A stretch of 64,000 bases of DNA from Mycobacterium xenopi (GTDB lineage: Bacteria; Actinomycetota; Actinomycetes; Mycobacteriales; Mycobacteriaceae), in contig NZ_AP022314.1 of NCBI RefSeq assembly GCF_009936235.1, positions 1,178,001-1,242,000 of the forward strand, written 5' to 3'. The first letter of the stretch is position 1; each line of letters begins with the position of its first letter. Below the pieces are notes generated by a model that was given only the letters and a program-made list of their open reading frames with translations, had not been told where the DNA came from and did not search any database. Of the stretch, positions 16,537 to 24,719 are shown piece by piece. A program made the position numbers and the translations under genes.

Positions 16537-18804
16537 TCATCGCCCGGCGTCGTCGTCGGCGCGCGCCACGGACGTGATGCGATGGACGGCGAAGTCGCGC
16601 AGCCGTCCAGACGCGGAATCGAAGGCCACCAGTTGGCCGCCGCGCAAGGTGATCGGCGATACCACGCGCTGGGTGGCCACCCCTGCGGCATCGACGTAGC
16701 CGATCACTACGGTGGCGGCATCGCGGACCGCCTGCTGCAGCAGCGCCATGACCGTCGCGGGATTCGCGCGTATGCCGGCAAACGGTGCCGCGGTGACTTT
16801 GCGCAGCACCGAGACCACGGCGCTCAGGCTGTCGCGGGTGGGTCGGGGGATCGGGCGCAGCGTGCGACGATACTGGGGGGTGGGCACTCGGGCACCGCGG
16901 ACGCCGAGGTCGACGATAGTGCCCGAGGAATCCTCGGCGGCCGGGGCGAATCCACCGTCGCGCAGGGCCGCCAGCACTTCGGAGATCGGTGCCTGCGAGA
17001 CGGCCACGGTCGGTGCCAACACCCGTAGCTGTAGCTGTTCGGCGGCGGGCGTGGCCACCGCCTGGGCCAACAGCGCGGGATCTTCGCAGCGCACAAACGA
17101 TGCCGCCATGCCGACCCGAAGCTGCCCGTGGCGCCGGGCAACATCGTCGATGAGGTAGGTAAGGCCCTGCGGCACAGGTGTTTTCGAGTGCTTTTCAAAT
17201 AGCGCGTGCAGCGAGTCGGCAGTCTTACCGAGGTCTAGGGCATGCCGGATCGACTGTTCGCTCACGCGGTAGACCATTGCCGCGCCAGCCGACTCGACGG
17301 TGGCGACGGCGGCCAGTTCCTCGGCCAGGTGCCGGTCCAGCGGGCCGGGCACCACCACGGTCAGGTCGGCCTGCACCAGGAAGTGGTCGATCGGTTCGGG
17401 AAGCGCCCGGCGCATCGCGGCGACCACGGCGTCGTCGCTGGTCTGCGGGTCCAGCAGTGCGCGGCCGGGCGTGCTGATCGCTCCGCGGCCGACCAGGCCC
17501 AGGAAGTGGGCTTCGTCAAGCAGGTCTGCGACCGGGCCGGGCTGCAGCCGCTTTGCCCACCGGGGACGCCGCCACACCAGTGTTGCCGACGCGGAGGTCT
17601 GATCGACGCCGGCACCGGGCGGCAGCTCGGCCAGCAGGCCCAACAGCAGCCGGCGATCCAGCGGAGCCGCCGTCGAGTACACCGAATCCGACAGCGCACC
17701 ATAGGGTTTCGCGTCGGGGCCGCGGGTGCCGATCAGCGCGGGACGGGTCGGCAGGTCCAGCCAGGTGCTGGCCAGCAGATGCCACCGCTCGGCGGTCGAG
17801 GCTTCCGCGAACCGGTCGGCGGCCACGGTTGGCGCCCAGTAGGGGCCGTCACCGTCTTCGGGCGGTGGACTGGGCATTCCGCTGGCGATCAGCCCGGCGG
17901 CCGCCGCGACTTCGAGGATCAGGCCCAGCCGCGCGTCGTCGATGCCGGTCGCCTTCGCTAGCCGCTTGACCTCGCGGACCCCCAGCCCGCCGCTGCGCAG
18001 CTCGGGAACCGGTGCGGCGGATAGGGTTTCGAGCAGCACGTCGAGTTCACGCAGCAGGTCGATAACGGCGCCCGCCGCCGCGGCGTCGGCGTCGGCTTGG
18101 GTGGTGGTCGTGACGACCGGGTCGGGCGCGGTCAGCTGCGTCGGGCCGGGGTCCTCCCCGCGCAGCACGTGACCTACCTGGCGCGGCAAGATCACTGTCT
18201 CGGCGTCGATGCGCCGCAGCAGCCCCTTGGCCAGCAGCCGGGGCACCGGTCGCTCCGGGGAAGCGCCGGGAGCCGCGTCGCGGGTGCGGCCCATCGGGGA
18301 GCCTTCCAGCAGCTTGTCCAGCACGATCAGCTCGTCGTCGTCGAGTTCGTCGATCAGCTCGACAATCTGCTCCCTGGTGCGGGTTTCGTCCTCCAGGGTC
18401 ACCTGGCCGGGGTGCCAGGGCAGCCCGGCCCCGGCGTCGGCGGCCACCCGGACCTCGGTGTCGCCCCACACCAGGGCGCGCTCTTTGAGGTCATTAAGCG
18501 CGGCAAGCACCTCGGCCTCGGGCGCTCGCGCACCGATCAGTGTCAGCAGCTTGGCCACCGGCACCGGCGCAGTGTCGGCGTGCAGCACCAGCAACGCGTC
18601 GATCAGCGCCAGCCGTAGGAAGTCGAGCTCGTCGGTGGCGGCCCTGATGGATTGTCGCGCCTGGGCCCGGGCGGCCAGGGCGGCGATGCTGCCGGGCGGC
18701 GGCTGGGCAAGGTCGGGGCGGCACTCCAGTAAACGGATCAGCCGCTCGTCGGGCAAGTCGGCCAGCCAGGACCCCAGCGGGATATCCGGGGTGTGTCGGG
18801 TCAT
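16537..18804 (-). CDS. helicase-associated conserved protein (Rv0862c-like)
   Basis: A 755-residue protein of a conserved actinobacterial family always next to xpb, annotated in databases as a helicase C-terminal / XPB-Ssl2-like domain protein. Visible are an N-terminal SWLADLPDERLIRLLECRPD segment, several winged-helix-like stretches rich in leucine, and DLTVVVPGPLDRHLAEELAAVATVESAG near residue 490. It ends in a WYL-like beta region (ATVVIGYVDAAGVATQRVVSP). No Walker motifs are seen, so it is not itself an ATPase. A role as partner of XPB in repair is inferred from the conserved pairing only. Confidence 0.85.
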   Translation of the reverse strand: MTRHTPDIPLGSWLADLPDERLIRLLECRPDLAQPPPGSIAALAARAQARQSIRAATDELDFLRLALIDALLVLHADTAPVPVAKLLTLIGARAPEAEVLAALNDLKERALVWGDTEVRVAADAGAGLPWHPGQVTLEDETRTREQIVELIDELDDDELIVLDKLLEGSPMGRTRDAAPGASPERPVPRLLAKGLLRRIDAETVILPRQVGHVLRGEDPGPTQLTAPDPVVTTTTQADADAAAAGAVIDLLRELDVLLETLSAAPVPELRSGGLGVREVKRLAKATGIDDARLGLILEVAAAAGLIASGMPSPPPEDGDGPYWAPTVAADRFAEASTAERWHLLASTWLDLPTRPALIGTRGPDAKPYGALSDSVYSTAAPLDRRLLLGLLAELPPGAGVDQTSASATLVWRRPRWAKRLQPGPVADLLDEAHFLGLVGRGAISTPGRALLDPQTSDDAVVAAMRRALPEPIDHFLVQADLTVVVPGPLDRHLAEELAAVATVESAGAAMVYRVSEQSIRHALDLGKTADSLHALFEKHSKTPVPQGLTYLIDDVARRHGQLRVGMAASFVRCEDPALLAQAVATPAAEQLQLRVLAPTVAVSQAPISEVLAALRDGGFAPAAEDSSGTIVDLGVRGARVPTPQYRRTLRPIPRPTRDSLSAVVSVLRKVTAAPFAGIRANPATVMALLQQAVRDAATVVIGYVDAAGVATQRVVSPITLRGGQLVAFDSASGRLRDFAVHRITSVARADDDAGR

Positions 18805-18935
18805 TGCTGACCAGCGTAAAGCAGTGGCGGCCGCGAAGACGACGGCGAGTAACTGCAGCTTACGAGCAAGAGGTCGAGCAACTAGCAGCGGCGGGCTCGG
18901 CCGCCTGTGACAAGCAGACCTGTCAGAATGGACGC

Positions 18936-19136
18936 GTGGCTGACATCGCTGAGAACAAGGCGCGCAAGACTCGCTACGTCGACAACGGCTGGCCGACGAC
19001 CAATCCGGACGACCACGCGGTCAGCGAACTGCGCACCGACCGCACCGGCGCGTTGTCCCCGTTCGGGGACGTGCAGTTCCCACTGCCGCCGGACGACCTG
19101 CCCTACGTCCACCCGGTCACCGTCGTCAACCGGTAG
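18936..19136 (+). CDS. conserved hypothetical small protein (Rv0863-like)
   Basis: A 66-residue acidic protein starting GTG (MADIAENKARKTRYVDNGWP) and ending PPDDLPYVHPVTVVNR. No known domain. It sits directly before moaC (3-base gap) and is divergent from the helicase-associated gene. Its place in front of the molybdopterin genes is conserved with H37Rv as I recall it, but that does not give a function. Confidence 0.75.
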   Translation: MADIAENKARKTRYVDNGWPTTNPDDHAVSELRTDRTGALSPFGDVQFPLPPDDLPYVHPVTVVNR

Positions 19137-19139
19137 CTG

Positions 19140-19643
19140 GTGACGGCGGTGTCCGAAACGGCAGCAGCATCGGGCGCAGGCCCGCTTTCGCACCTCGACG
19201 ACCGCGGGGCGGCGCACATGGTCGACGTCACCGAAAAGGGCGCCACCAAACGCACCGCGGTGGCTGCGGGAGCGTTGCGGACCTCGGCCGACGTGGTGGC
19301 GCTGATCTCCGCCGGCGGGCTGCCCAAGGGTGACGCGCTGGCTACCGCGCGGGTGGCCGGCATTCTGGCCGCCAAGCGCACCAGCGACCTGATCCCGTTG
19401 TGTCATCAGCTTGCGCTGACCGGTGTCGACGTCGATTTCAGCGTTGGTGCGTCGGACATCGAAATCACCGCGACCGTGCGCAGCACCGACCGCACCGGAG
19501 TGGAGATGGAGGCGCTGACCGCCGTCAGCGTCGCTGCGCTCACGCTCTACGACATGATCAAAGCGGTGGATCCGGCCGCGCGCATCGACGACGTCCGTGT
19601 GCTTCGCAAGGACGGCGGCCGCAGCGGTACCTGGGTGCGCTGA
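19140..19643 (+). CDS. moaC: cyclic pyranopterin monophosphate synthase
   Basis: A 167-residue MoaC. With MoaA it converts GTP to cyclic pyranopterin monophosphate, the first intermediate of molybdenum cofactor. Family signatures are HLDDRGAAHMVDVTEKGATK, KRTSDLIPLCHQLALTGVDV and DRTGVEMEALTAVSVAALTL, with the catalytic lysine in YDMIKAVDP. Its stop TGA shares one base with the ATG of mog, showing translational coupling. Confidence 0.95.
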   Translation: MTAVSETAAASGAGPLSHLDDRGAAHMVDVTEKGATKRTAVAAGALRTSADVVALISAGGLPKGDALATARVAGILAAKRTSDLIPLCHQLALTGVDVDFSVGASDIEITATVRSTDRTGVEMEALTAVSVAALTLYDMIKAVDPAARIDDVRVLRKDGGRSGTWVR

Positions 19644-20125
19644 TGGGGGAGCGGTCCGCGCGAGTCATCATCGCGTCCACCCGCGCATCCGCTGGCGTGT
19701 ATGACGACAGGTGTGGCCCGATCATCGCTGAATGGCTTGAACGGCAAGGGTTTTCAGGTGTGCAGCCGCGGGTAGTTCCCGACGGGGACCCGGTAGGGCG
19801 GGCGCTGCGCGAAGCGGTCGCCGAGGGCGTCGACCTGATCATCACCTCCGGCGGCACCGGCATCTCGCCGAGCGACGACACTCCTGCGCAGACCGCGACG
19901 GTGCTCGATTACGAGGTGCCCGGGCTGGCCGATGCGATCCGCCGCTCCGGGCTACCTAAAGTGCCCACCTCGGTGCTGTCGCGGGGGCTATGCGGTGTGG
20001 CCGGCCGCACCCTGATCGTCAACCTGCCCGGCTCGCCCGGCGGAGTGCGCGACGGTCTCGGGGTGCTCGCCGACGTGCTCGACCACGCCCTGGACCAACT
20101 CGCCGGCAAAGACCATTCGGGCTGA
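19643..20125 (+). CDS. mog: molybdopterin adenylyltransferase-like protein (MogA/MoaB family)
   Basis: A 160-residue MogA/MoaB-type protein that binds molybdopterin, probably adenylating it before metal insertion. It begins MGERSARVIIASTRASAG; the family motif DLIITSGGTGISPSDDTP is near residue 70, and VNLPGSPGGVRDGLGVLADV near 135 holds the conserved substrate loop. Start and moaC stop overlap as TGATG. The stop at 20123-20125 lies directly before the tandem repeat array. Confidence 0.93.
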   Translation: MGERSARVIIASTRASAGVYDDRCGPIIAEWLERQGFSGVQPRVVPDGDPVGRALREAVAEGVDLIITSGGTGISPSDDTPAQTATVLDYEVPGLADAIRRSGLPKVPTSVLSRGLCGVAGRTLIVNLPGSPGGVRDGLGVLADVLDHALDQLAGKDHSG

Positions 20126-20127
20126 TC

Positions 20128-20426
20128 GAGGAGTGGCGCTGATGACGTGCGCTGGCGACGATGATGCCGGCGGAGCCGGGATAGAGGAGTGGCGCTGATG
20201 ACGTGCGCTGGCGACGATGATGCCGGCGGAGCCGGGATCGAGGAGTGGCGCTGATGACGTGCGCTGGCGACGATGATGCCGGCGGAGCCGGGATCGAGGA
20301 GTGGCGCTGATGACGTGCGCTGGCGACGATGATGCCGGCGGAGCCGGGATCGAGGAGTGGCGCTGATGACGTGCGCTGGCGACGATGATGCCGGCGGAGC
20401 CGGGATCGAGGAGTGGCGCTGATGAC
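20128..20426 (+). repeat. MIRU-type tandem repeat, 56-bp unit, 5.3 copies
   Basis: Five full units begin at 20128, 20184, 20240, 20296 and 20352, followed by a 19-base partial unit at 20408. The only difference seen is one base in unit 1 (GGGATAGAG against GGGATCGAG). Each unit carries GAGGAG 8 bases before TGATGA, where a stop TGA and a start ATG share one base. Between successive ATGs (20142, 20198, 20254, 20310, 20366) lies an 18-codon frame, MTCAGDDDAGGAGIEEWR. The ATG of the partial unit is the moaE start. This is the layout described for mycobacterial interspersed repetitive units. Copy number should vary between strains. Confidence 0.93.
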
Positions 20427-20847
20427 AGAAGTACTGCGCGCAGCCCTCACCGAAGAGCCGATCTTTTTGGCCGAACATGAGGAATTGGTCAGCCATCAAG
20501 CTGCGGGCGCGGTGGTGGGGTTTGTCGGCATGATCCGCGACCACGACGGCGACCGGCAGGTGCTTCGACTGGAATATTCCGCGCACCCGTCGGCCCAGCA
20601 AGTGCTCTCCGAGGTGCTACGCGAAGTCGGCGAGCAGTGCCGCGGGGTGCGCGCGATCGCCGCCAGTCACCGGATCGGCGTGCTGCAGATCGGTGAAGCG
20701 GCGCTGGTGGCCGCCGTCGCCGCTGACCATCGCCGCGCGGCGTTCGACACCTGCGCTCACCTCGTCGACACCATCAAGGCGCGGCTACCGGTGTGGAAAC
20801 ACCAGTTCTTCGCCGACGGCACCGACGAATGGGTCGGTTCAGCGTGA
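20422..20847 (+). CDS. moaE: molybdopterin synthase catalytic subunit
   Basis: A 141-residue MoaE, large subunit of molybdopterin synthase, which transfers sulfur from the thiocarboxylated C terminus of MoaD. Signatures are the loop AAGAVVGFVGMIRDHDGDR, LRLEYSAHPSAQQVL, AIAASHRIGVLQIGEAALVAAVAADHR and the active lysine region RLPVWKHQFFADGTDEW. The start ATG is set by the last repeat unit, whose stop overlaps it. Expression may therefore depend on re-initiation through the repeat. Confidence 0.94.
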   Translation: MTEVLRAALTEEPIFLAEHEELVSHQAAGAVVGFVGMIRDHDGDRQVLRLEYSAHPSAQQVLSEVLREVGEQCRGVRAIAASHRIGVLQIGEAALVAAVAADHRRAAFDTCAHLVDTIKARLPVWKHQFFADGTDEWVGSA

Positions 20848-20850
20848 GCT

Positions 20851-21873
20851 CTACTGGGCCGGGTTCGCCTGAGGTTGCTGCGCCAGCGCGGCCAGTGCGC
20901 TGTTGCCGTTGATGCCCTGCGCCTGAATGGCCTGCCACAGGTCTTTGAGGAAGCCGGGATCCATGTTCTGCGGCGCCGTCGCCGGCAGCCCGTTCGTGTT
21001 GGGCATGTTCGCCGGGTCGAGCATGGGTGCGAGCTGCGGTGGTACCTGCAGGTCATGCACCGCCGAGCCCGCAGCGGCCGGATCAATCGGAAGCGCCGGT
21101 CCGGGCGCCGGGTCGGCCGGGGCCGGGGTGATGGCCCAGTACGAGACAGCCTGAGCCTCATGCACTTCCGGCGCCTCGCCGAGGGCCGGGTCATCGACTG
21201 CCGGCTCGACGGCCGGCTCGAGCGGTGGCACCGGCTCTTCGGCTGGTGCCTCGGACCCGACTGGCTCGGTATCGGGCACGGGGGGTTCGTCGACCCGTCC
21301 GGGTGCATCGAACGTCGCAGGTTCAGCCGACGGAGCCGCCTGGTCGTGGACAGCCAACTCGACGGGCGCCGCGGCTTCGTCGACCGGCAGTTCCGCCGGA
21401 GGAGTTTCTTCCGCAGGCGGAGCCTCCCACACCGCAGGCTCGCCGGTCACGGCCGCGTCCTCGGGCGGCGGCTCCACCGGTGCGGGGTCGGCGAAGACGC
21501 TACGTGGCGTTGCGCTCGAAAGGCCGCCGCCGCACGCCGGCCACGCCCCCCGCCCTTGGGTGGCAAGCACACGCTCGGCCACCGCGATCTGCTGTTCCCG
21601 GGTGGCGAGGTTCGCTGACGGGGCGTATTGCCCGCCACCGTGGGCGGCCCAGGTTCCCTGGGTGAACTGCAAGCCGCCTTGGTAGCCGTTGCCGGTGTTG
21701 ATCGACCAGTTGCCGCCGGACTCGCAGCGGGCCACGCGATCCCACTCGCCGTCGGTTGCCGCTGCGGCGTGGCCCGCCAAAGCCACGCCGCCGCCGCCGA
21801 TGACGGCTCCGGTAAAGGCGAGTTTCGCGACGCTGACGCTCGATGTCGTGGGCTTGCGATGCCGTCCACTCAT
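20851..21873 (-). CDS. rpfA: resuscitation-promoting factor A, secreted muralytic enzyme
   Basis: A 340-residue Rpf. A signal peptide (basic MSGRHRKP, then a glycine/alanine-rich core to about residue 39, cleaved near HAAAAT) is followed by the transglycosylase-like Rpf domain (about 40-115). The catalytic glutamate is E51 in ARCESGGNWSINTGNGY, and the paired cysteine is in GAWPACGGG. The rest is a long Pro/Ala/Glu-rich tail with low-complexity PPAEE-type repeats, as in other RpfA proteins. It cleaves peptidoglycan outside the membrane and promotes regrowth of dormant cells. A c-di-AMP riboswitch precedes it. Confidence 0.95.
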   Translation of the reverse strand: MSGRHRKPTTSSVSVAKLAFTGAVIGGGGVALAGHAAAATDGEWDRVARCESGGNWSINTGNGYQGGLQFTQGTWAAHGGGQYAPSANLATREQQIAVAERVLATQGRGAWPACGGGLSSATPRSVFADPAPVEPPPEDAAVTGEPAVWEAPPAEETPPAELPVDEAAAPVELAVHDQAAPSAEPATFDAPGRVDEPPVPDTEPVGSEAPAEEPVPPLEPAVEPAVDDPALGEAPEVHEAQAVSYWAITPAPADPAPGPALPIDPAAAGSAVHDLQVPPQLAPMLDPANMPNTNGLPATAPQNMDPGFLKDLWQAIQAQGINGNSALAALAQQPQANPAQ

Positions 21874-21889
21874 ACGCCGGTGAAGTCCT

Positions 21890-22060
21890 CCCTGTACGCG
21901 CCCACGAGGTCAGCTGTCGGGTTCGGGCTGGAGAGGTTGCCCGGCCGTCGTCGTCATCCGGGGAAACGACGTGGCTTCACCCCTAGGAGCCGCGGACGGC
22001 TCCAGGTCCGATCCGGGCGGACCGGTGGGTCCCCCGCCTCCATCCACCCGGTTGACTCCC
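21890..22060 (-). promoter_or_regulatory. ydaO-yuaA (c-di-AMP) riboswitch in the rpfA leader
   Basis: Read on the minus strand, the leader carries the conserved blocks of the actinobacterial ydaO aptamer in order: GGGGGACCCACC, CTAGGGGTGAAGCC, CCGGGCAACCTCTCCAG, and CCGACAGCTGACCTCGTGGG, ending about 16 bases before the rpfA start. c-di-AMP riboswitches in front of rpf genes are known in Streptomyces and mycobacteria, where ligand binding is taken to turn the gene off. The boundaries are approximate because no covariance model was run. The expression platform is not obvious; there is no U-rich terminator. Confidence 0.75.
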
Positions 22061-22097
22061 CGCCTACTGGATGGAGCTCGGCGCTATAGGCGGGGAG
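22038..22097. repeat. two interlocking perfect inverted repeats upstream of the rpfA aptamer
   Basis: Stem A is an 11-bp perfect pair (CTCCCCGCCTA at 22056-22066 with TAGGCGGGGAG at 22087-22097). Stem B is a 9-bp perfect pair (CTCCATCCA at 22038-22046 with TGGATGGAG at 22068-22076). One arm of B lies in the loop of A, so they are either a pseudoknot or exclusive alternatives. No U tract follows on either strand. They may be the 5' part of the riboswitch or a separate element. Nothing else was recognised between 22098 and 22303. Confidence 0.6.
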
Positions 22098-22303
22098 GGC
22101 CCGCCCCCTGGTGTGCCTCGGCAAGCCCGCGCAGAACGGTAGCGGCTCAAGCCGATTGAGTCATTTCTGCGTTCCCACGGCGTTTCGCCCAACGCCGTCG
22201 CGCAAAAAGCCAGGAAAGCGCAGCGTTAACGCAGGCCAGCGGCTTCGAGATCAGTCCGTAGCCGCACCGTGATCGCTTCGTTATGTGAGGGAAATCACAG
22301 AGC

Positions 22304-22588
22304 TCAACCGCCGGCGAAGGGCGGCAGTACGTCGATTGTCTCGCCGGAACGAAGCGCGGTGTTTGCGTCGCGTACGGCGATGCCGTCGCACAGGTAGGAG
22401 CAGCGGCTGAGCACCTTCGCCAGCCGCGCGTCCTTGGCGGCCAAGCCGTCGACCAGGTCAGCCACGGTGGCCCCGGGCCGCACCGACACGGTTTCCGAGT
22501 CGGCACCTGCGGCCGCTCGTGCCGCCGCGAAGTAGCGGACAGTGACCCGGACGACGCCGGGCTCGTCGCGGGCCATGGGTTCAGCCAC
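22304..22588 (-). CDS. moaD: molybdopterin synthase sulfur-carrier subunit
   Basis: A 94-residue ubiquitin-fold MoaD. The strand VRVTVRYFAAARAAAG opens the fold. The C-terminal sequence VLPPFAGG ends in the double glycine that is thiocarboxylated and inserted into MoaE. The start is a GTG overlapping the moaA stop by 8 bases; an internal ATG four codons later is an alternative. It is last in the YccF-moaA-moaD run on this strand. Confidence 0.93.
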   Translation of the reverse strand: MAEPMARDEPGVVRVTVRYFAAARAAAGADSETVSVRPGATVADLVDGLAAKDARLAKVLSRCSYLCDGIAVRDANTALRSGETIDVLPPFAGG

Positions 22589-23659
22589 CGATCGCGCTCA
22601 TCGGACGGTCCGGCTGGATAAAACCCGGGTCGTTGATGCCATGCCCGGCCGGCTTGCCCCACATCGCGGCACGCCACGCCGCCTCGATCGCGTCGTCGTC
22701 CGCGCCAACACGCAGCAGGGTGCGAAGGTCGGTCTCCTCGGTGGCGAACAGGCAGCTGCGGATCTGGCCGTCGGCGGTCAGCCGGGTCCGGTCACACGCC
22801 GAGCAGAAGGCGTGTGACACCGAGGCGATCACCCCGACCTTTCCGGCGCGTCCATCCGCGTCCTCGACCAGCCATAGCTCGGCAGGGGCCGACCCGCGGG
22901 GCGCCGGGTCGGGCCGCAACCGGAAGTACGGTCGCAGCGCCGCGAGCACGTCGTCGGCGCTGAGCGCGGCACCCCGTCGCCACTGGTGCCCCGCATCCAG
23001 CGGCATCTGCTCGATGACCCGCAACTGGTAGCCGTGTTCCAGGCAGAACCGCAGCAGGTCGACGACATCTTCGCGACCGGTCACTGGGTCCAGCACCGCG
23101 TTGACTTTGATCGGCTCCAGCCCGGCGTCCTTGGCGGCGGCCAGGCCGCCAGCACATCGGGGAGCCGGTCGCGGCGGGCGATCGCCGCGAAGCGGGCGCG
23201 GTCAACGGTGTCCAGCGACACATTGACCCGGTCCAGGCCGGCTTCGGCGAGCGCCTGTGCCCGCCGCGCCAATCCCAGGCCGTTGGTGGTCAGCGCGATC
23301 TCGGGCCGGGGCCGCAAACCCGCCGCGGCGGCCACCACCTCTTCGAGGTGCCGCGCCAACAGCGGCTCCCCGCCGGTGAAGCGCACACTGGTGATGCCGA
23401 GCCGGGTGACGGCGATGCGCAGCAGTCGCGTCAGCTCGTCCGGGCGTAGCAGCTGGTCGGTCGGTAGCCAGTCCAAGCCCTCGGCCGGCATGCAGTAGGT
23501 GCACCGCAGGTTGCACCGGTCCGTCAACGACACCCGCAGATCAGTGGCGATCCGGCCATAGGTGTCCACCAGCGGGCCCGCCGTGGGCGCATCGGCATCC
23601 AGGACAGCACCGTCTGGCCGGCGCCGCAGCGTCGGCAGGCCTAGCGCGGTCACCGTCAC
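22581..23659 (-). pseudogene. moaA: GTP 3',8-cyclase (radical SAM, molybdopterin step 1), one frame break
   Basis: Radical SAM enzyme acting with MoaC. The N-terminal cluster motif is LTDRCNLRCTYCMPAEGLDW (CX3CX2C), with SVRFTGGEPLLARHL and ALTTNGLGLARRA following. A second 4Fe-4S site lies in SHAFCSACDRTRLTADGQ with CLFA, and the tail ends in SAIGG. Near 23144-23149 one G is missing (GCGGCC where GCGGGCC is expected), which shifts the frame after RLPDVLA. The continuation VNAVLDPVTGREDVVDLL is in the other frame. With the base restored the protein has 359 residues, the family length. The GTG start overlaps the YccF gene by 4 bases. Confidence 0.9.
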
Positions 23660-24060
23660 GTGCGCACCCACTCGGCCTGGGTTGTCGCGCCGACCGGCAC
23701 GATCTCTTTGCCCAGCGGCACCAGCGACACCGGGATCAGCTTGAGATTGGCCAGCGCCAACGGGATCCCGATGATGGTGACGGCCATCGCCGCCGCGCTC
23801 ACCAAATGCCCGATCGCCAGCCACAGCCCGAACAGCACCACCCAGATGACGTTGCCGATCAGCGCGCCGGTCCCCGCTCCCGGTTTCTCGACGATGGTGC
23901 GCCCGAACGGCCACAGCGCGAAGGACGCGATGCGCAGCGCCGCGAATCCGAACGGGATGGTGACGATCAGAACGAAGCACACCAGCGCAGCCAACAGGTA
24001 CCCCAAAGCCAGCCAGAGGCCACCGAAGATCAACCAGATGACGTTCAGGATCAGGCGCAT
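23656..24060 (-). CDS. YccF-domain inner membrane protein
   Basis: A 134-residue hydrophobic protein with two repeated YccF units (NVIWLIFGGLWLALGYLL and NVIWVVLFGLWLAIGHLV), each with a membrane hairpin and the IPFGFAALRIA / IPLALANLKLI motif. Four membrane segments are likely. Function unknown. It is first in the moaA-moaD strand run, overlaps the moaA start by GTGA, and is divergent from cspB. Confidence 0.85.
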   Translation of the reverse strand: MRLILNVIWLIFGGLWLALGYLLAALVCFVLIVTIPFGFAALRIASFALWPFGRTIVEKPGAGTGALIGNVIWVVLFGLWLAIGHLVSAAAMAVTIIGIPLALANLKLIPVSLVPLGKEIVPVGATTQAEWVRT

Positions 24061-24217
24061 ATCTCCTCCAGCGGTACTGCCAGCCTACCCAGGAAACAGG
24101 GGTGCTCGTAGGGCCGGCATCCGAGTAGGATCAGCTATCAATCGCGTCCTGCACAGGCGGGGCGCTTCCTTGTGCAGCCCATCGTAGTTTGACCCGTCAG
24201 ACAAGCAGGTGAGACCA

Positions 24218-24625
24218 GTGCCGACTGGCAAGGTGAAGTGGTACGACGCCGCAAAGGGGTTCGGCTTCTTGTCGCAGGAAGACGGCGAAGACGTCTACGT
24301 CCGCTCCTCGGCGTTGCCCGAGGGTGTCGAAGGCCTCAAGGCGGGGCAGCGTGTCGAGTTCGGTGTGGCCACCGGCCGCCGCGGCCCGCAGGCGTTGAGC
24401 CTCAAGATAATTGATCCGCCACCCAGCCTGGCTCGGGCGCGCCGCGAGGGCGCCGCCGAGCACAAGCACAGTCCCGACGAACTGCACGGCATGGTCGAGG
24501 ACATGATCACCTTGCTGGAAAGCACGATCCAGCCCGAGTTGCGCAAGGGCCGCTACCCCGACCGTAAGACGGCCCGGCGGGTTTCCGAGGTGGTCAAGGC
24601 CGTTGCCCGCGAGCTCGACGCCTAG
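24218..24625 (+). CDS. cspB: cold-shock domain protein with C-terminal extension
   Basis: A 135-residue protein. The cold-shock domain occupies residues 1-67, with RNP1-like KGFGFLSQEDGEDVYV and the basic/aromatic surface KVKWYDAAKG. It is followed by a mycobacterial extension (about 70-135) with HSPDELHGMVEDMITLLEST and a basic tail RYPDRKTARRVSEVVKAV. It is probably a single-stranded nucleic-acid chaperone. The GTG at 24218 is preferred to the in-frame GTG at 24209 because homologs begin VPTGKVKWYD. There is no PE_PGRS gene downstream, unlike H37Rv as recalled. Confidence 0.93.
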   Translation: MPTGKVKWYDAAKGFGFLSQEDGEDVYVRSSALPEGVEGLKAGQRVEFGVATGRRGPQALSLKIIDPPPSLARARREGAAEHKHSPDELHGMVEDMITLLESTIQPELRKGRYPDRKTARRVSEVVKAVARELDA

Positions 24626-24664
24626 TTTGCTGCGCCGGACTCGGGTTTGACGACGCCGGTTCGG

Positions 24665-24702
24665 GCTACTCTGGAGTAACTTGCGAGCTACTCTGGGGTA
24701 AC
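24665..24702. promoter_or_regulatory. twin operator-like direct repeats upstream of fadE10
   Basis: GCTACTCTGGAGTAAC (24665-24680) and GCTACTCTGGGGTAAC (24687-24702) differ by one base and are spaced 22 bp apart, about two helical turns. The first contains the palindrome ACTC-TG-GAGT. They end 17 bases before the fadE10 start, where a repressor would block transcription or overlap the promoter. Confidence 0.6.
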
Positions 24703-24719
24703 AAACGAGAGGGCGTCCG

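Noticed and set aside
14919..16577. A 552-codon open frame on the plus strand opposite the helicase gene
   Set aside because: It is a GC-driven antisense frame: histidine, arginine and glycine rich with no domain, while the minus strand encodes a complete XPB with all motifs.
20126..20421. CRISPR array
   Set aside because: The 56-bp units are directly contiguous and nearly identical, with no unique spacers and no cas genes; this is a MIRU-type tandem repeat.
19909..20601. Minus-strand protein with repeats such as RHQRHSSIPAPPASSS
   Set aside because: It is a product of the repeat read backwards; frame rotation through the 56-bp period makes such frames open by chance.
22056..22097. Rho-independent terminator for the moaA-moaD transcript
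   Set aside because: A perfect 11-bp stem exists, but no U-rich tract follows on either strand and an alternative stem interlocks with it.
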